A stretch of 64,000 nt of DNA from Tyto alba. Lineage: Eukaryota; Chordata; Aves; Strigiformes; Tytonidae. The notes below the pieces were generated by a model. It did no database searches and was not told where the DNA came from. It saw only the letters and a list, made by a program, of their open reading frames with translations. The DNA lies in NCBI RefSeq assembly GCF_018691265.1, contig NW_024881295.1:16415904-16479903 (forward strand), read 5' to 3'. Numbering within the stretch: position 1 is the stretch's first letter; each line of letters starts with the position of its first letter. Positions 47,296-59,345 of this stretch are shown piece by piece. Position numbers and translations under genes: made by a program.

Positions 47296-50200
47296 ACACA
47301 ACATTTCCAGCTTCTTTTTATTGGCTCTCAGAATAATTTTGCTGAACTGTCTTCCCAGAGAATCTGAGAAATGCCAAAAACAAATGCAAAACCAGCAGGA
47401 TATTTTCCAAAATAGAGTCAGCATTCAGATCTTCAATTCAGAAAACGCTAGATACTGACCTAGATCCTTCAGAGATCATAGCAGGCTAGTTCCTGAGCCC
47501 AAAGAAATTCCCTTTTGTTACTAATATAGAGTGAATGCAGTCGCCTCAAATTTCTTACATACCTGGTTTTGAACGGGTTACAGTATGACCTCTGCACAGC
47601 CAGTAAACTGGCTAAGCCACCTTGGAAAAATGTCAAACTGGTGCTGTGCTGCTTTTTCATAGGAAGTGAAAAGACTAAAAGGGAAGCAGATACCTTGTTA
47701 AAAATGAGTAGAATACCCCTGCGTGATTAGAGTTTGCACTTGTTGATACCGTGCACAAGTAGTAAGCATAGCCTGTTCCTATAAGCAGTCTTCTAAGAAA
47801 GTTCCCTGGTCAGGAACTTGATTGGAAAGACTGAGAGGATTCTGTTCAGGCAAGGTTTCTGAGGCCTTAGAGAGATCCATTTTTCTGATATCTGGGACAC
47901 TTATATCTGGACTCAAACCTGCTAGGGAATTGATGAAAATAGGGACAGTATCTAGATCGTGCTGCTAGGTCTGTTTTCCTTGGAGAGAGGCTGAAATATC
48001 TTGGGTCCTGCCATCTCCTTTCAAGTCCTTGTATGTGACTCTCCACTGAAAACTCCTTGAAAGAAAGCTACTGAAGGACATCATTAATAAGAAAAAAAAA
48101 AGTCACAAGTCTAATGGTGAGTTGTCAGCTTCTTTGTGACACTACATTGCCAAGACTAGGTAGGATTCGTGGTGCCATTTCACACATTCCCAATTTCTTT
48201 TGCTTAACTGCAGTGTGAAAACAAAATTAGATTTAAAAATATGTTTTGAATAGAGGGGTATATCACAAATGAACAAACCAACATTGTGATCTTATCTGAC
48301 TCCCCCTCAATTTCTAGCTGATAGCCATCTCAGCGTAATACTACTCTTCCAACTCCCTGTACCATCCTGAGATGAATAATTTTTGCTGAATACTCTTTCA
48401 CAATTACTGAACTCCCAAAATAAAGACTTCTTTATATAACAGGAAGACCACTTTCACCTTCAGTGCTTTGGACAATCCATGACACCTTAAATATATCTGG
48501 ACATTATTATGTCATGGCAGGAATCACTGGTGCTTTGGGTTTACAAGCCACAGCTTTGATAACCAGTAAGAAGGAACTAAAGTAATGTTCTTGGGAAGGG
48601 ATGTGAAAGAAGAAAATTCCTTATGAATAGTTTTCCTAGTCACATTCAGATTTCATTTCCCGAATTCATTCACATCTAAGTCCACAATATGCATTAAGCC
48701 AAAGCTTATTACCAATAAAATTGTAAAAGTGCTTTTTCAGATATCTACCCAAGTTTGGCAGCTCCTACATTACTGTCTCAGGGTGAGCTTCTGAGTTGAC
48801 AACCTTGAACCTTCCTCTTTGCTCAGATTTAATTACAATAAGAAACCACAAATCTTCAGCTTCACTTACAAAGAGGTTCTTTTAAACCAAGTTCACTGAA
48901 AGTCAGACTACTGACCTTATAAAGCAGTTTCAGCATTATGAGCCTCAGGTGTTCAAAACTACATTGGTTCCTTTTCTTTCCTTCCCTTCCATGCTAGCAG
49001 AAGGTTGGCCACAAAAGCATAAAACAAGAAGTCCTGGACTCTCTCTGGATTTTGTATTACAAAGTTCTGGGATTTAAGGCTTCCTTCCTCCCTCCCTGTC
49101 CCCACCCCCCCCAAAAAAAAAAAAGGGTTCATCTAACTATCTCACTCAGTACCATGCCTCCAAGAGTGACCATAATCAAAAGCCAAAGGAAAATCAACTA
49201 CAGGACAGGCATGTACCTCTCCTGTGTACTCTCCCAGCCTTCAATTATTTTCAGCTCAGGGGATTTCCTCAGCCTGATGCAGATTGTCTACTTATTAACC
49301 TTCAATGGATCTCTCTTCCAAATTCCTGTTCCATTCTCCCCTAAAGTTAATGTAAACTGTCTGCATTCTTATACAACAGTCTTACTTCAGACTAAACCAC
49401 TTGATTGTTCATGAAGTAATGTCAGAAGGGAACAGTACAAAGAATGAGTCATTTCTCTCTCTTGACTCAACTTTTGTCTGGGAATGCTATTTTCCTGTGA
49501 AGCTATAGGGAATAAGTGGAAACTACTGTTTCTTGCACAAGTCAGTTCCCAAGTGCAAAAATTCATTTTATTGAACTAGCAAACCAAAAAGCTTTATTGA
49601 AAAATTATAAATGGCTTCTATGTGTTGGTCATTTTCCATCTTTAAAGTGTATAGACTTCTCTGTGATTCACTGAAAGCAAACTGGAAAACAAATTTTTGC
49701 TCACTGAAACAAAACATCACTGCATAGCAAGAAAAATTCTACCAAGAACTCCCTTTCTTTATCAGCAGTCCAATCTAAGATTATTTAACATAAACTAGCT
49801 TCTGTTGTCATAGGATTATGAGTATTTCAGCATGAGAAGAATTAATTTAGGGTGAAAAAGATTCATCACAACCATCATATCCAATTCATGTTTAGCACAG
49901 AAAGTATAATTTCAAGTGAAGTTAGGAGCCTACTTTTTTTTTTTTTTTCTTCCCAGAAAATGGCGAGGCAATGAGAAGATCTTCATTTTTAAGTAAATAA
50001 CATCCCTGTGAGAATACAGTGCCTTTGCTTTCCTCCTTCCTCACTTCTCCCTGTTCTAGCACTCAGTGATGGAAGCAAAGACAAGTATAAATCACTATAT
50101 GCCATCAAGGCAAAATTGTCCCTGAGAATCTGGCATCATGCCCAGGATTTTACTCACTCCATGACAAGTGGTGTTCTCTTCAGCTAGGATTTATCTGGCC

Positions 50201-51465
50201 TTATCAATAAATACCTCGAGCATGGTCATTTGATGGACGCAATGAGATTAGATTCCAAAACATTTAGGGCTATATACAGTATTTCACTATTGTGAAGAAA
50301 ATGGCAAATACCCCAAAGCAGGAATGATTTCTTTTTCTGACATTAAATGTCTGAACAAATTCTTGCACAATCCTTGCTGACCAGGCATAACATGAGGGTT
50401 TTTTAAAATTCACTCGCTGCTTTTTCTCTATACATTATTCTACGAGCCCATTTTCCCCCTCAGTGTTTGCTTTACAATCATCACTGCTTTTCTCACTTAT
50501 GTGTGATGAGGGAGAATATGTTTTCATCTGTGTCTTAGGAAGCAAGATCTAGATTTGTTTACAAGCTTTCAGTTCTTGCTCTTCTGATTCAGACCAGGGG
50601 ATCTAAAATAGCAGGTTTTAATATGGCAAGTAAATACAACAGAGTCAAAGCCCACAATCAATCTCTTGCTCTCTAGTCCAATTAAAACATATTTACTGGT
50701 AGCAGAACAGAGTCACTATGTAATTACTTGTATACAATGTGGGGCCAGCAGGTAAGATGGAGAGACGATAGAGAGACATGACAGGAATAGCCAAACAGCA
50801 GAAGAAACACAACATGTTGTTTGCAAGCTGTTCAAGTGAGACTCACTTACCAACTGAGATCAATCTGAATGCTTCTGATTTTGTTAAAACAGTGCAAGTT
50901 TAAGAGTATTTATCAGAGAATTGGGAACAATGTGTTTCAGCGTAGCCAAAAACAAATACATATGTCTGTGATCAAGGAATGCAGGACAAAATTTATCAAA
51001 CTGTCATTGCATATTGGAGAGCAACAGTTCTTCAGGGTGGCTTCCAGATCCGGTCCAAGGTCAACCAAACACAAACATCAGGGCAAAGCTTTTGGGTAAG
51101 ACAGTAGTAAGAATTTAGGATGCCCAGGGAGAAAAACTGAACCAGAGAAGTCATTAACTTTCTATGATGTGCTAGTGAGAGCATTATTGAAAACTTTATC
51201 TACCTCCAATGTCTACCTTTCAAAGATGATACTGATGAGTATTTTCAGAAAAGAAAAAAAAAAAAAAAAACAAAACCACATAAGAATTATCATCAGGAAA
51301 TAGTGAAAACAGAAGAAGTTATGCTCTTTATAATAGGGACAACTAATCCATGCCTCAAGAATAATCTGTCAATTTACGCGAAGTTAGGAAAGACATTTTC
51401 ATTCTTGGTATAAATTTGTATAGTAGCAGAAAAATGTATGGAAAAATGAAAAAAGAAAAAACCAT

Positions 51466-51515
51466 AACAAACAAACAAACAAAGCCAAACGAACAAAAAA
51501 ACAACCACCAAAACC
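51466..51515. repeat. (AAAC)n array, interrupted
   Basis: Regular 'caaa' units run to 51483 and then decay through 'gccaaacgaacaaaaaaac'. It is a simple repeat. Confidence 0.9.
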
Positions 51516-53868
51516 CCTCTATCTTTTTCAGGTCGCATTATTCTTAAGCATTTTTAGATTAGAATTGAGGTTGTCCTTACAAATATGCTATACACATCTT
51601 CCCTTTTCTTGATAGGGGAATTAATGCATTACTTTATATAACCAGTGGAAAGTAAGACTAGATGCTTGAAATCATCACCTCCCTCTTTAAAATATAGTCT
51701 GATCTATGGAGTTTGCCTCCAAATTTCAGTTTGTGCCTACCTCTGGGGTCCTGCTATGGTCTAGTTCATTTAGTCTCTCCCTAGTCCCACAGGGTCAGAT
51801 ATACTTTCAAGAGGTCACAGGAGACTTTCCTTTTTTGTTTAATTGCTTAAAATCATAATTTTAAGTTACCTATGGATTTTCATGCTTTCAAAAGGTCAAA
51901 GGCTCAGCTGAGCCCAGTTTGCCTCCTGGCTTGGAACAGTGAAGGCACATCAGTTTCTATAGCCAGAGGCACACAGAGCAACATGATTATCACTGCTATT
52001 AGCTGCGTTCAGCCCTCTGTCCGTATATGCAGATGAATTGATTAGGGATAATTTTCAACACTCTCCTGATCGAAGCTTAAAACGGTCACCCATGGGAGAA
52101 CAGTGACAGGCCTTACCTGCTCTGCCACTATTTCAAAAGCAGACCAACCTCCTCTCTTGCACAGACTGTCAAATGGACCTGCTACCCATCCCAGGGCGAG
52201 GAAGAGGAGGAGGCCCTCCTCCACACGCAGCTGCTGCTGTGTGCACGCAGAGGCAAGGGAGAAGCCTGCAGACTAGTGCCTGTCACCCTGAACTTCTGTG
52301 TCAGTATGAGTGTGTACTTTTGTTAATGACGGGGAACGACAGGGACAAGGCCTACCTCTGACAATTGCATAGCCTCTCGGTGGCGTGAGTTGCTATGAGC
52401 ACCACCCAGAAACAGCCACAACCCTAGCCCCCCAAGATCTCAGAAGCGGATCCTAGCAAAGGTGGAACCATGCTCTTAAGTTCTGCTGCAATGTATTAGT
52501 TCAACAGAGGCTTTTAAAAAAAGCCAAGACCAACTGAAGAACCAGTGATTCAAAAATCCTTCTTTGGAAATTACTATTCTTTTAGGAAAAAGACAAATGT
52601 GAAAATTATCATCCAATTAAATATTTCCTTGTATTTTATTGAACAGCAGTAGCAGCAGGCACATAGGCTGGGAGCCATGTTAGTTCAGGGATGGATGGTG
52701 GAGGGGGAGCATGAACCACAAAAACCACTGACTGTTTTAAACACACTCCTTCAGATTCATACCAGAGCCCAACAACGTACCTGCCTACCATGGAAAACGA
52801 CTTGAGTAACCAAGATGAATAGAGCAGAGAAGCACACAAGCAGCAGCTTGAATACAACCTGTGATCTCTCTTCCTCTGAAAGGGGGATCAATATCTCTGT
52901 GGTATCCTTTTTCAATACAGTATTGAAATGTGAAAGCAAAGGTAAACATTTCCAAAAGGAGCTGTCAACCAGGGCTGAATTCCAGAAGATATTAATCAGA
53001 AATATTTGCACAGTTATATGGGCACTTACATTCAAATACTGCATTGCATTTTTCTCTAGATTAGCTCCTGCTCTTTATACCTTTAAAACACTCTGTCCCT
53101 CATATAGCCACATCCCCTGTAAGGTGACTACTATGTACATGGCTCAAAATTTAGCAGAATTAGACCTTCCAAGAATTATAAATACATTTAGCATATATTT
53201 TTTCCTCCCCTTTTACTTTCACTCCATAAGATTTCAGTACAGAAAGATCATCCAAAAGACTTAAACACATTCTCATATTTTGTGGCCTCTGAAAGGCTAA
53301 AATATTCAACTCTGCTTCACCTGCTTCTTCCTTCTTTCCCTATGAACTGTCAAATACTTGCATGCAACACCCTGATGCTTCAAAAGGAACACAAAGTAGC
53401 AGTAGTGCTGGTTTTATCATAGGGACAATGAAAAGTGGAGACAAAATAGATTTGGACATTAATATTTATGTCCAACATAAAAAAAAAAAAAAAAAAGAGG
53501 CTGAAACTGGAATGTAATTTTTCAATGTGTTGTAAAATGTGTTAAACATTTAATTTGAGTAAGTAAAAGGTAATGCTGGAGTTTAAACTGCTATAAACAG
53601 GAGCTTATTTATGTCAAGATGAAAGCATCACACCCCTGAGATGGATAAAAATTCTATAATTGTCAAATGAGAAGTAGGATACAGTGAAAATGTTAATTAA
53701 GAGCTATAAAAAAAGTTAGTGACTTTTTGAAATTTTAACAAGCTAAAACTTGGTTCAGATTCAATAAAGGAAGACGAGGAAGGGAAGAATATATCACAGT
53801 TAATGATTTATAAAAATTATACTAAACAACTTGTAGCCTAAAGGAAGTTTATCAGTTTCTTCTTGGTT

Positions 53869-53972
53869 AAAAAAAAAAACAAAACAAAAAAAAACAAAAC
53901 AAAACAAAAAAAAAACCAACAAAACAAACAAACAAAAAAAACCAAAACCAAAACACCAAAAACCAATTAAAA
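53869..53972. repeat. (AAAAC)n array, about 100 bases
   Basis: The longest simple-sequence array in the window. It contains only A and C from 53869 to about 53964, with irregular A3 to A9 blocks separated by one or two C. It is probably an expanded and mutated A tail, or slippage-grown sequence. No element is recognised upstream. Confidence 0.95.
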
Positions 53973-56204
53973 AAGTCAATGCAACATCAGGTGTACACTA
54001 CAGCTGTACATCCAGCTTGGATATCTACATGCAGATGCCAACTTTTACCTATTATTCTCCCTACTCTGACAAATAGCACTGGACTTTATAGAAAACTCAA
54101 GATGAAAATATAGTACTGCTCCATTACTACGTTTGCACATGATTATTCAGTATTAGCACAAGCAAATTCTTTCTCAGCTTCTTGACTCAGGAGGCACCTG
54201 AGGCACTTAATAGAAGCAGGAAGCTGGAAATCCTCTATTTCCTTCCCTTTGTTGCAAGGACAGCAGTGGCTTTAAAGAGCAGAGGCAGCAGATTTCCTTG
54301 TTCTACAGAAAAACAGTCCCTAACAGTTAAATGCCCCAATATCTGTCACTACAGTGGTACAAATCTTATGTGTGTTTGAGATTTTCGTTTGTTATGATTT
54401 AGCACTAACAGCTAGAGGAGGTGAATAGGAGCTCTTCATTCTCTTCAATGTTATTTCATCTTGCAGTCTTTCATCTCAGACAAATACTCCTGAAGGGTAT
54501 TGATGTGCCTTTTGTTCAGATTCAGACATTATCTTACTGACCATAATGAGGAGAATCTTTCTGTTTGTTTGTTTTTAAATACAAGTTTAGATTGTGAAAC
54601 AATTATGCAACTAGATCTTTAAAAATCTTTTGTGACCACATGTTTGGCTGCATAATCTCATTTAAACAGGGATTCTTGCTTTACAGTGACTTAAACAATA
54701 AGGCCACACAAGGATAACAGCACTGTAAGTGGTTTTCAGTGGATAAAAATAATAAAATAACATGCAAGTTCCGCTTTTTTGTGAGGTTTTATATTGGAGG
54801 GTATGTAATAGACCTAAAACGATTTAAAATGTCCACATAAAAAAATATTCATCGTGCTTCAGATCAAAGAGTAAGAGATTAAGCACATTTGTTGCTAACT
54901 AGAAAAACATTTCAACATACCACATGAAGATAATCATATGCAAAAGATGATTAGTTCAGTTTCTAATATAAGCTACCGAAATATAAGTTTTACAAGCAAC
55001 AGACAATAGCAAACCAGCAAAAGAAAGAGAAATCCAAAACCCCAAACTCTCCATCCATGCAAGTTTACCAGGACAGCCTGAAAAACAGTTGCCACTTGCC
55101 AACACAGCTAGCTGGTTAGCCACATACATGGCACTTCTGGAACGTTGTAGTGTGGGAGTTGGGCATCCTGCTCTTGCCATTGCCAGATTTAGTGCATGGG
55201 GCTCAATGTCTTGACACCACTGGTAGAGAGACTATAAAGAAACCATACTACCAGCAACCACAGGCAGGTAACCGTTGTCAAAGAGCAGGTATGTTCCTCT
55301 GGCCAGGTGTGCTGCTATAGAGCCAAGGTCTTGCATCAATAAGCTCACTACGAGCATCAAGACATCAATTTACATCATGCATGTATAAAACTTTACATGA
55401 ACGTATCATTAAAGTGTCTCAACTGAGCAAAATATGCATTCCTTAGTGTCTTACAGATGACCACAGGTTATTAAGATTATAGCAAAATGTTACAAAAACA
55501 TTGCAGTCCAAAGACACTCCAGCTCCCTTGCCTAGGCTTAGGTGAAACAGAACTTGCTAAGGATGTCTTAAGGAGATAACCTGATGTGCCAACTTCCCAG
55601 CATCTGCCAGAAATACAACATACTGAAGAGATGACAACAAATATTTCCTCATGCTTACTGGAAGTCTTCCCCTAACTGGTAAATTTCCAACACTGTACTC
55701 TTAATAGAGAAGTATCATTGATAAGTATAGGCTTTTTATGGTTATTGTACAAGAAAAGAGATTTTGTTCTGTGATGTTGTAGACAAATGCATTTATCAGT
55801 TAACCAGCATTTCTCAAAAGTGAAATTTGAGGATTGTCTTAGCTTGCTTTGAAGTACAGGCTGTCATTCAGCCAGGACAACAGAAGAACTGTTATGACAT
55901 ATTGACCTTCATGTTTTAGGAGTTAGAAAACATGGGAAAAAATAGTAATTGTCCTTGAGAGGAATAGCCAGTCAAAACTTTGACAAACATACAAAACATA
56001 TTCTTCCCCTCTGGCAATTCTGCCCCTTGGCAAGCAGCACATCCATTCTTTTATTTCTAAAGGAATTATGAAAAATTGTTGGGTTTTTTTTCTAGTTTGC
56101 ACAAGTACAAGAAGTATTGCCTTTAGAGTCAATGATTTTGTTGATGTCAGCAAGCCCAATGTTCCAACAATTGTTTGTCAATACCATGCACTAAATTAGT
56201 GGAT

Positions 56205-56262
56205 GGATTTGGGTCAAGTAAACTCCAGTGAAGTCAATGGGAACTTTGCCTGACTAAAACCC
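56205..56262 (+). repeat. Ancient 'gaagtcaatggga' repeat fragment
   Basis: 'ggatttgggtcaagtaaact' then 'ccagtgaagtcaatgggaac' then 'tttgcctgactaaaaccc'. The central 'gaagtcaatggga' and following 'tttgcctga' are typical of a very common old repeat in sauropsid DNA. I cannot name the family. It is related in its core to the palindromic element at 851-935. Confidence 0.5.
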
Positions 56263-58019
56263 CAAGAATGTGGTAAAACACAAACTATACATAAAGGAAT
56301 CTAAAGATCATATGCAAAACCATGCACTGATTTTCTACATAGAAGTGCTTCTTTCCCAACATCATTAAAAGAATTCTGATGAACTCATGAACAGAAAACT
56401 AACATCCTACAGACTTACAGAAGGGTAAAGATACTTGTTCCAAATAGACAATACAAGAAGTAACTGCCATTTTAGAAATTTCCATTGCTTTTAAAAGACT
56501 GTTACTTTTGCAGGTGCAGGAATTAGACTACAGAGAAAACAACAGTACTTAAAGCTGTTTATTTGGCCTACTTCCACATTTTTCATATCTCTCCAGAATG
56601 GGGACCATGGGGGAAGCATCCTACAGTAAACTTGAGATTTGATAAACAAGACTAATTACTGCATAAAAAAAAAAAAAATCTAAAACATTTGATAAGTCAG
56701 AGATTTAGAAAGCTTATACAAAGAAAAGCAAAATGGTCATCAGAGCTGTCTAAGGAACTGGGATAAATGGCTTGATGCTTGGACTAAACCAATAAACTTG
56801 CCATCAATCAGAACCAAAATATACAGTTAAAATTTCAAAATCACTTACACAGAAACATACAACCTGCAAATTTCAAGTTACTATTTCCATGGACTTGGAC
56901 TACTATGTGTAACTTTTTTTTTTACTTACACTTACAGTCCTGCTATAAGCAAATAGGAGTATCCACTTCTACCAGTCTTGTAGTTGTTTGTACAAAGGTC
57001 CTTCCTCTGCAGCAAGTCCAAACCAGGACAGCTCATCTTGAATAGATGAATTTTTCCTCAATGGATTTGGAAGTAAAATATGCGCCTATCTGAAAACCTA
57101 CTTTTTTCTCTTGGTCTGTATCTCTTAATCCTCTTCTCTTTAGTACATTATATACTGCATAATGTAAATGTACTTGATATCGTTATATATAATTAATTGT
57201 TTCATTCTGAAAGCCTGTTATGCCACTTTTCAGTATCTCACTGATTCAGTGAAGCACCATCTTATATTTTAATATGGAAGATACTGAGAGGTGAATGTCT
57301 AGCACTCTGTTAAAGCTATGCAACACTTTCCATTATTAAGATACTGTTTTCAGTTGGTTTTAATTGTCATTTCATCAGTTAATAATACAGTTTTCCAGGC
57401 TGGTTTCTGTCTCAGGCTGAATATTTGCACACTTTTTCAGACAAAATTGGGATAAATCAATGGATATTGTTATATATTTTAAAAAGAAATCTCAACAACT
57501 ATTTTCTTTAGTAATTGTATTCTTTGCAACAAGGTCATATGAACTGCCACATTAATGTCCTCTGTGTCAAGGCTGCATTTTTTGCCTTGCCTACCCACTT
57601 AAGATTGGCCAGATTGGCTTTTAAAAACCTCCATCTGCACAGGCTCCAGAGAGACTTGCTAAGGCTTAACACCCAAACTGTCATTACAAATATTAATCAG
57701 GCATCTTACAGTTTCTGCAGACCAGAATGTGTGTGTCAAATCCAGAGCTGAGCAAGAGCTATAGAGGCTTTCAAAGACCCATGTAATAACTGTTCTCAAC
57801 TGGTCTGAATCAGACTGGAATAAAGCAACTGAACTTTTTGTTGGGGATGTTCTCTCAGTATTTCTACCACTGGTGTCCAAACATCATTGGGAAGGACACT
57901 ACTGATCTCACAAGCAAAAGGGCTAAGGCCAAACTAGGAACAGGCTCCAACTGGGAGACCATTGTGTTGAGAATGGAGTTGAGAAAGAAGCAGCTGGAAG
58001 GAGCACTGGGATTACTTGG
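56263..58019. other. Non-coding stretch, no gene recognised
   Basis: An A14 run lies at 56665-56678. The frames near 57515-57880 are short, on both strands, and without recognisable similarity. Confidence 0.6.
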
Positions 58020-58500
58020 TTACAAAGATGGGGTTTAGGACCAGAAAGGAATTTAAGGCTAGAATCAGTAAGACAAGCAGTCAGGGAGCTAAAGCTGAGT
58101 GAGAATAGCACTGAGGTCAAATGAGAAAACAGGTAACATGAAACCACTATGGAAGGGAGACTGCAGTTAGGAGGAAAAAGAAACAGAAAAAGGGACCGGT
58201 CTGATGGAAGCTGGACTGGAAGGATAAAAGTTACTTGAAGATAATGAATTAAAAAAGCAATAAAAAATGGGGACATGCAGATATAAGAGATCTCAGAGCA
58301 GATCAAGAGACGGTAAACAACAAGAAGCACAGACTGGGTGAGGACACTGGGACTACTGGTAGAAAGAGAAGCAGAAGGCTGGGATTTGACTGGGACTCAA
58401 CAGCAAGCCCTGTGCAGGACAGAAAACTGCTAATGAAACAGGAGAAATATAAGAAACCTGAAGTATGTACTCTAAGTCCAGTAAAGAAAAAAAAAAAAAA
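58020..58500 (+). repeat. Purine-rich tract, possible unclassified old repeat
   Basis: The + strand is strongly G+A-rich for almost 500 bases, with recurring 'gggact' and 'ctggga' strings near 58325-58395 and an A14 end (58487-58500). The 135-codon minus-strand frame here is simply the Ser/Leu/Phe/Pro translation of the pyrimidine strand. It may be the body of the element whose MIR-like end lies at 58605-58695, but I cannot prove this. Confidence 0.35.
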
Positions 58501-58604
58501 CAGAAATGGCCTAACTGAGGAAGAGTCATAGCTCAGATGGGGAGAGGTTCAGGAGGCATTATTGGAAGAAAGAGACAGGAAAAGCCCTTTTTCCAAAGAT
58601 ACAG

Positions 58605-58695
58605 AGGTGTCCCTCCAGTATATTCATTTCCAGAGTTTGGAATAGAAACCAGAATTCCTCTCTTATAGGCAAACACCTCTGAATCCCTCTGACAA
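58605..58695 (-). mobile_element. MIR-like SINE remnant
   Basis: The + strand shows 'ccagagtttggaatagaaac', then 'cagaattcctctcttatagg', matching the antisense SINE pattern 'agagctgggaatagaaccca' followed by 'ggagtcctgactccca'. Only this block is preserved. Confidence 0.45.
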
Positions 58696-59169
58696 ACTTT
58701 CTCAATCCTATCTTCACCAGGTCTGCCCAGAGAACCACCTCTTACCATTGTTGATCACCAAGACCACTCAAGTGGCAGATACCTGCACAGAGAACCCAAC
58801 AGTTCTGCTCCTGCTAGTAACACATACAGGCGTTAATCTCAGTTTTACCAGTTTTGTCTTCACAAAGCCTAGGAAATTACACCACTATGTTAAAAGAAAG
58901 ATACAAAGGCTGCAAATTTAAGCAACAAAACTTCCACTCAAATTAATTCAACACACATGAGCAAATTTTGATGATGCAGTCCTATGCACTTCTCTGTGGA
59001 AATTAAATTCTGCCCCACCAGTGCAAAGAAATACGGGCTCTGTCCTACTTCTTATCCTTCTTGATCAGTTAGTGACCACTGGCTTGGAATTGATTGCTAC
59101 AGATTTTATTCTTTTCTTGATGGTCTTTTCTTCAGCATTCCTTGTAAATGGTCTGTGTGATGTAAGGCA

Positions 59170-59345
59170 CTGACTAATTATCTCCACCATGAAAGCAGGA
59201 ACCAACCCACTTTACAGCTGAGAGAATTGTGACAGCAATTTACCTAAGGCCACACAGTTTGCCAACACCAGAACCAGCAGACAAACTTGAATGTCTTCCT
59301 CTCAAACCCAATGCTTATTCTTCTACTCTGTGCTTCACTACTGCT
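59170..59345 (-). mobile_element. MIR SINE
   Basis: The clearest MIR in the window. The + strand reads 'cccactttacagctgagaga', 'atttacctaaggccacacag', 'tttgccaacaccagaaccag', 'caaacttgaatgtcttcctc' and 'caatgcttattcttctactc'. This is collinear with the antisense MIR core ('ccattttacagatgaggaaa…cccaaggtcacacagc…gggatttgaacccaggtctc…gctctttccact'). Confidence 0.7.

Larger units (their letters stand above)
45416..56204. other. Non-coding stretch, no gene recognised
   Basis: Over 10 kb with no supported gene. Homopolymers: C8-A12 (49105-49124), T15 (49934-49948), A17 (51254-51270), A18 (53479-53496). The frame at 52815-53264 (149 codons, +) overlaps an opposing 95-codon frame and has no family motif. 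A GC-richer patch at 52170-52400 lacks splice or coding support. Confidence 0.55.

Noticed and set aside
49052..49414. 120-codon + strand frame
   Set aside because: It crosses a C8-A12 simple tract, shows no family motif, and has no exon-like signals around it.
52815..53264. 149-codon + strand frame as a real protein gene
   Set aside because: No domain, signal peptide or family motif is recognised. It overlaps an opposing frame, has no splice context or CpG support, and such a length can occur by chance in this much six-frame sequence.
57923..58330. 135-codon minus-strand hydrophobic frame as a membrane protein
   Set aside because: The Ser/Leu/Phe/Pro bias is what any pyrimidine-rich strand encodes. 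The region is a purine-rich tract on the + strand.
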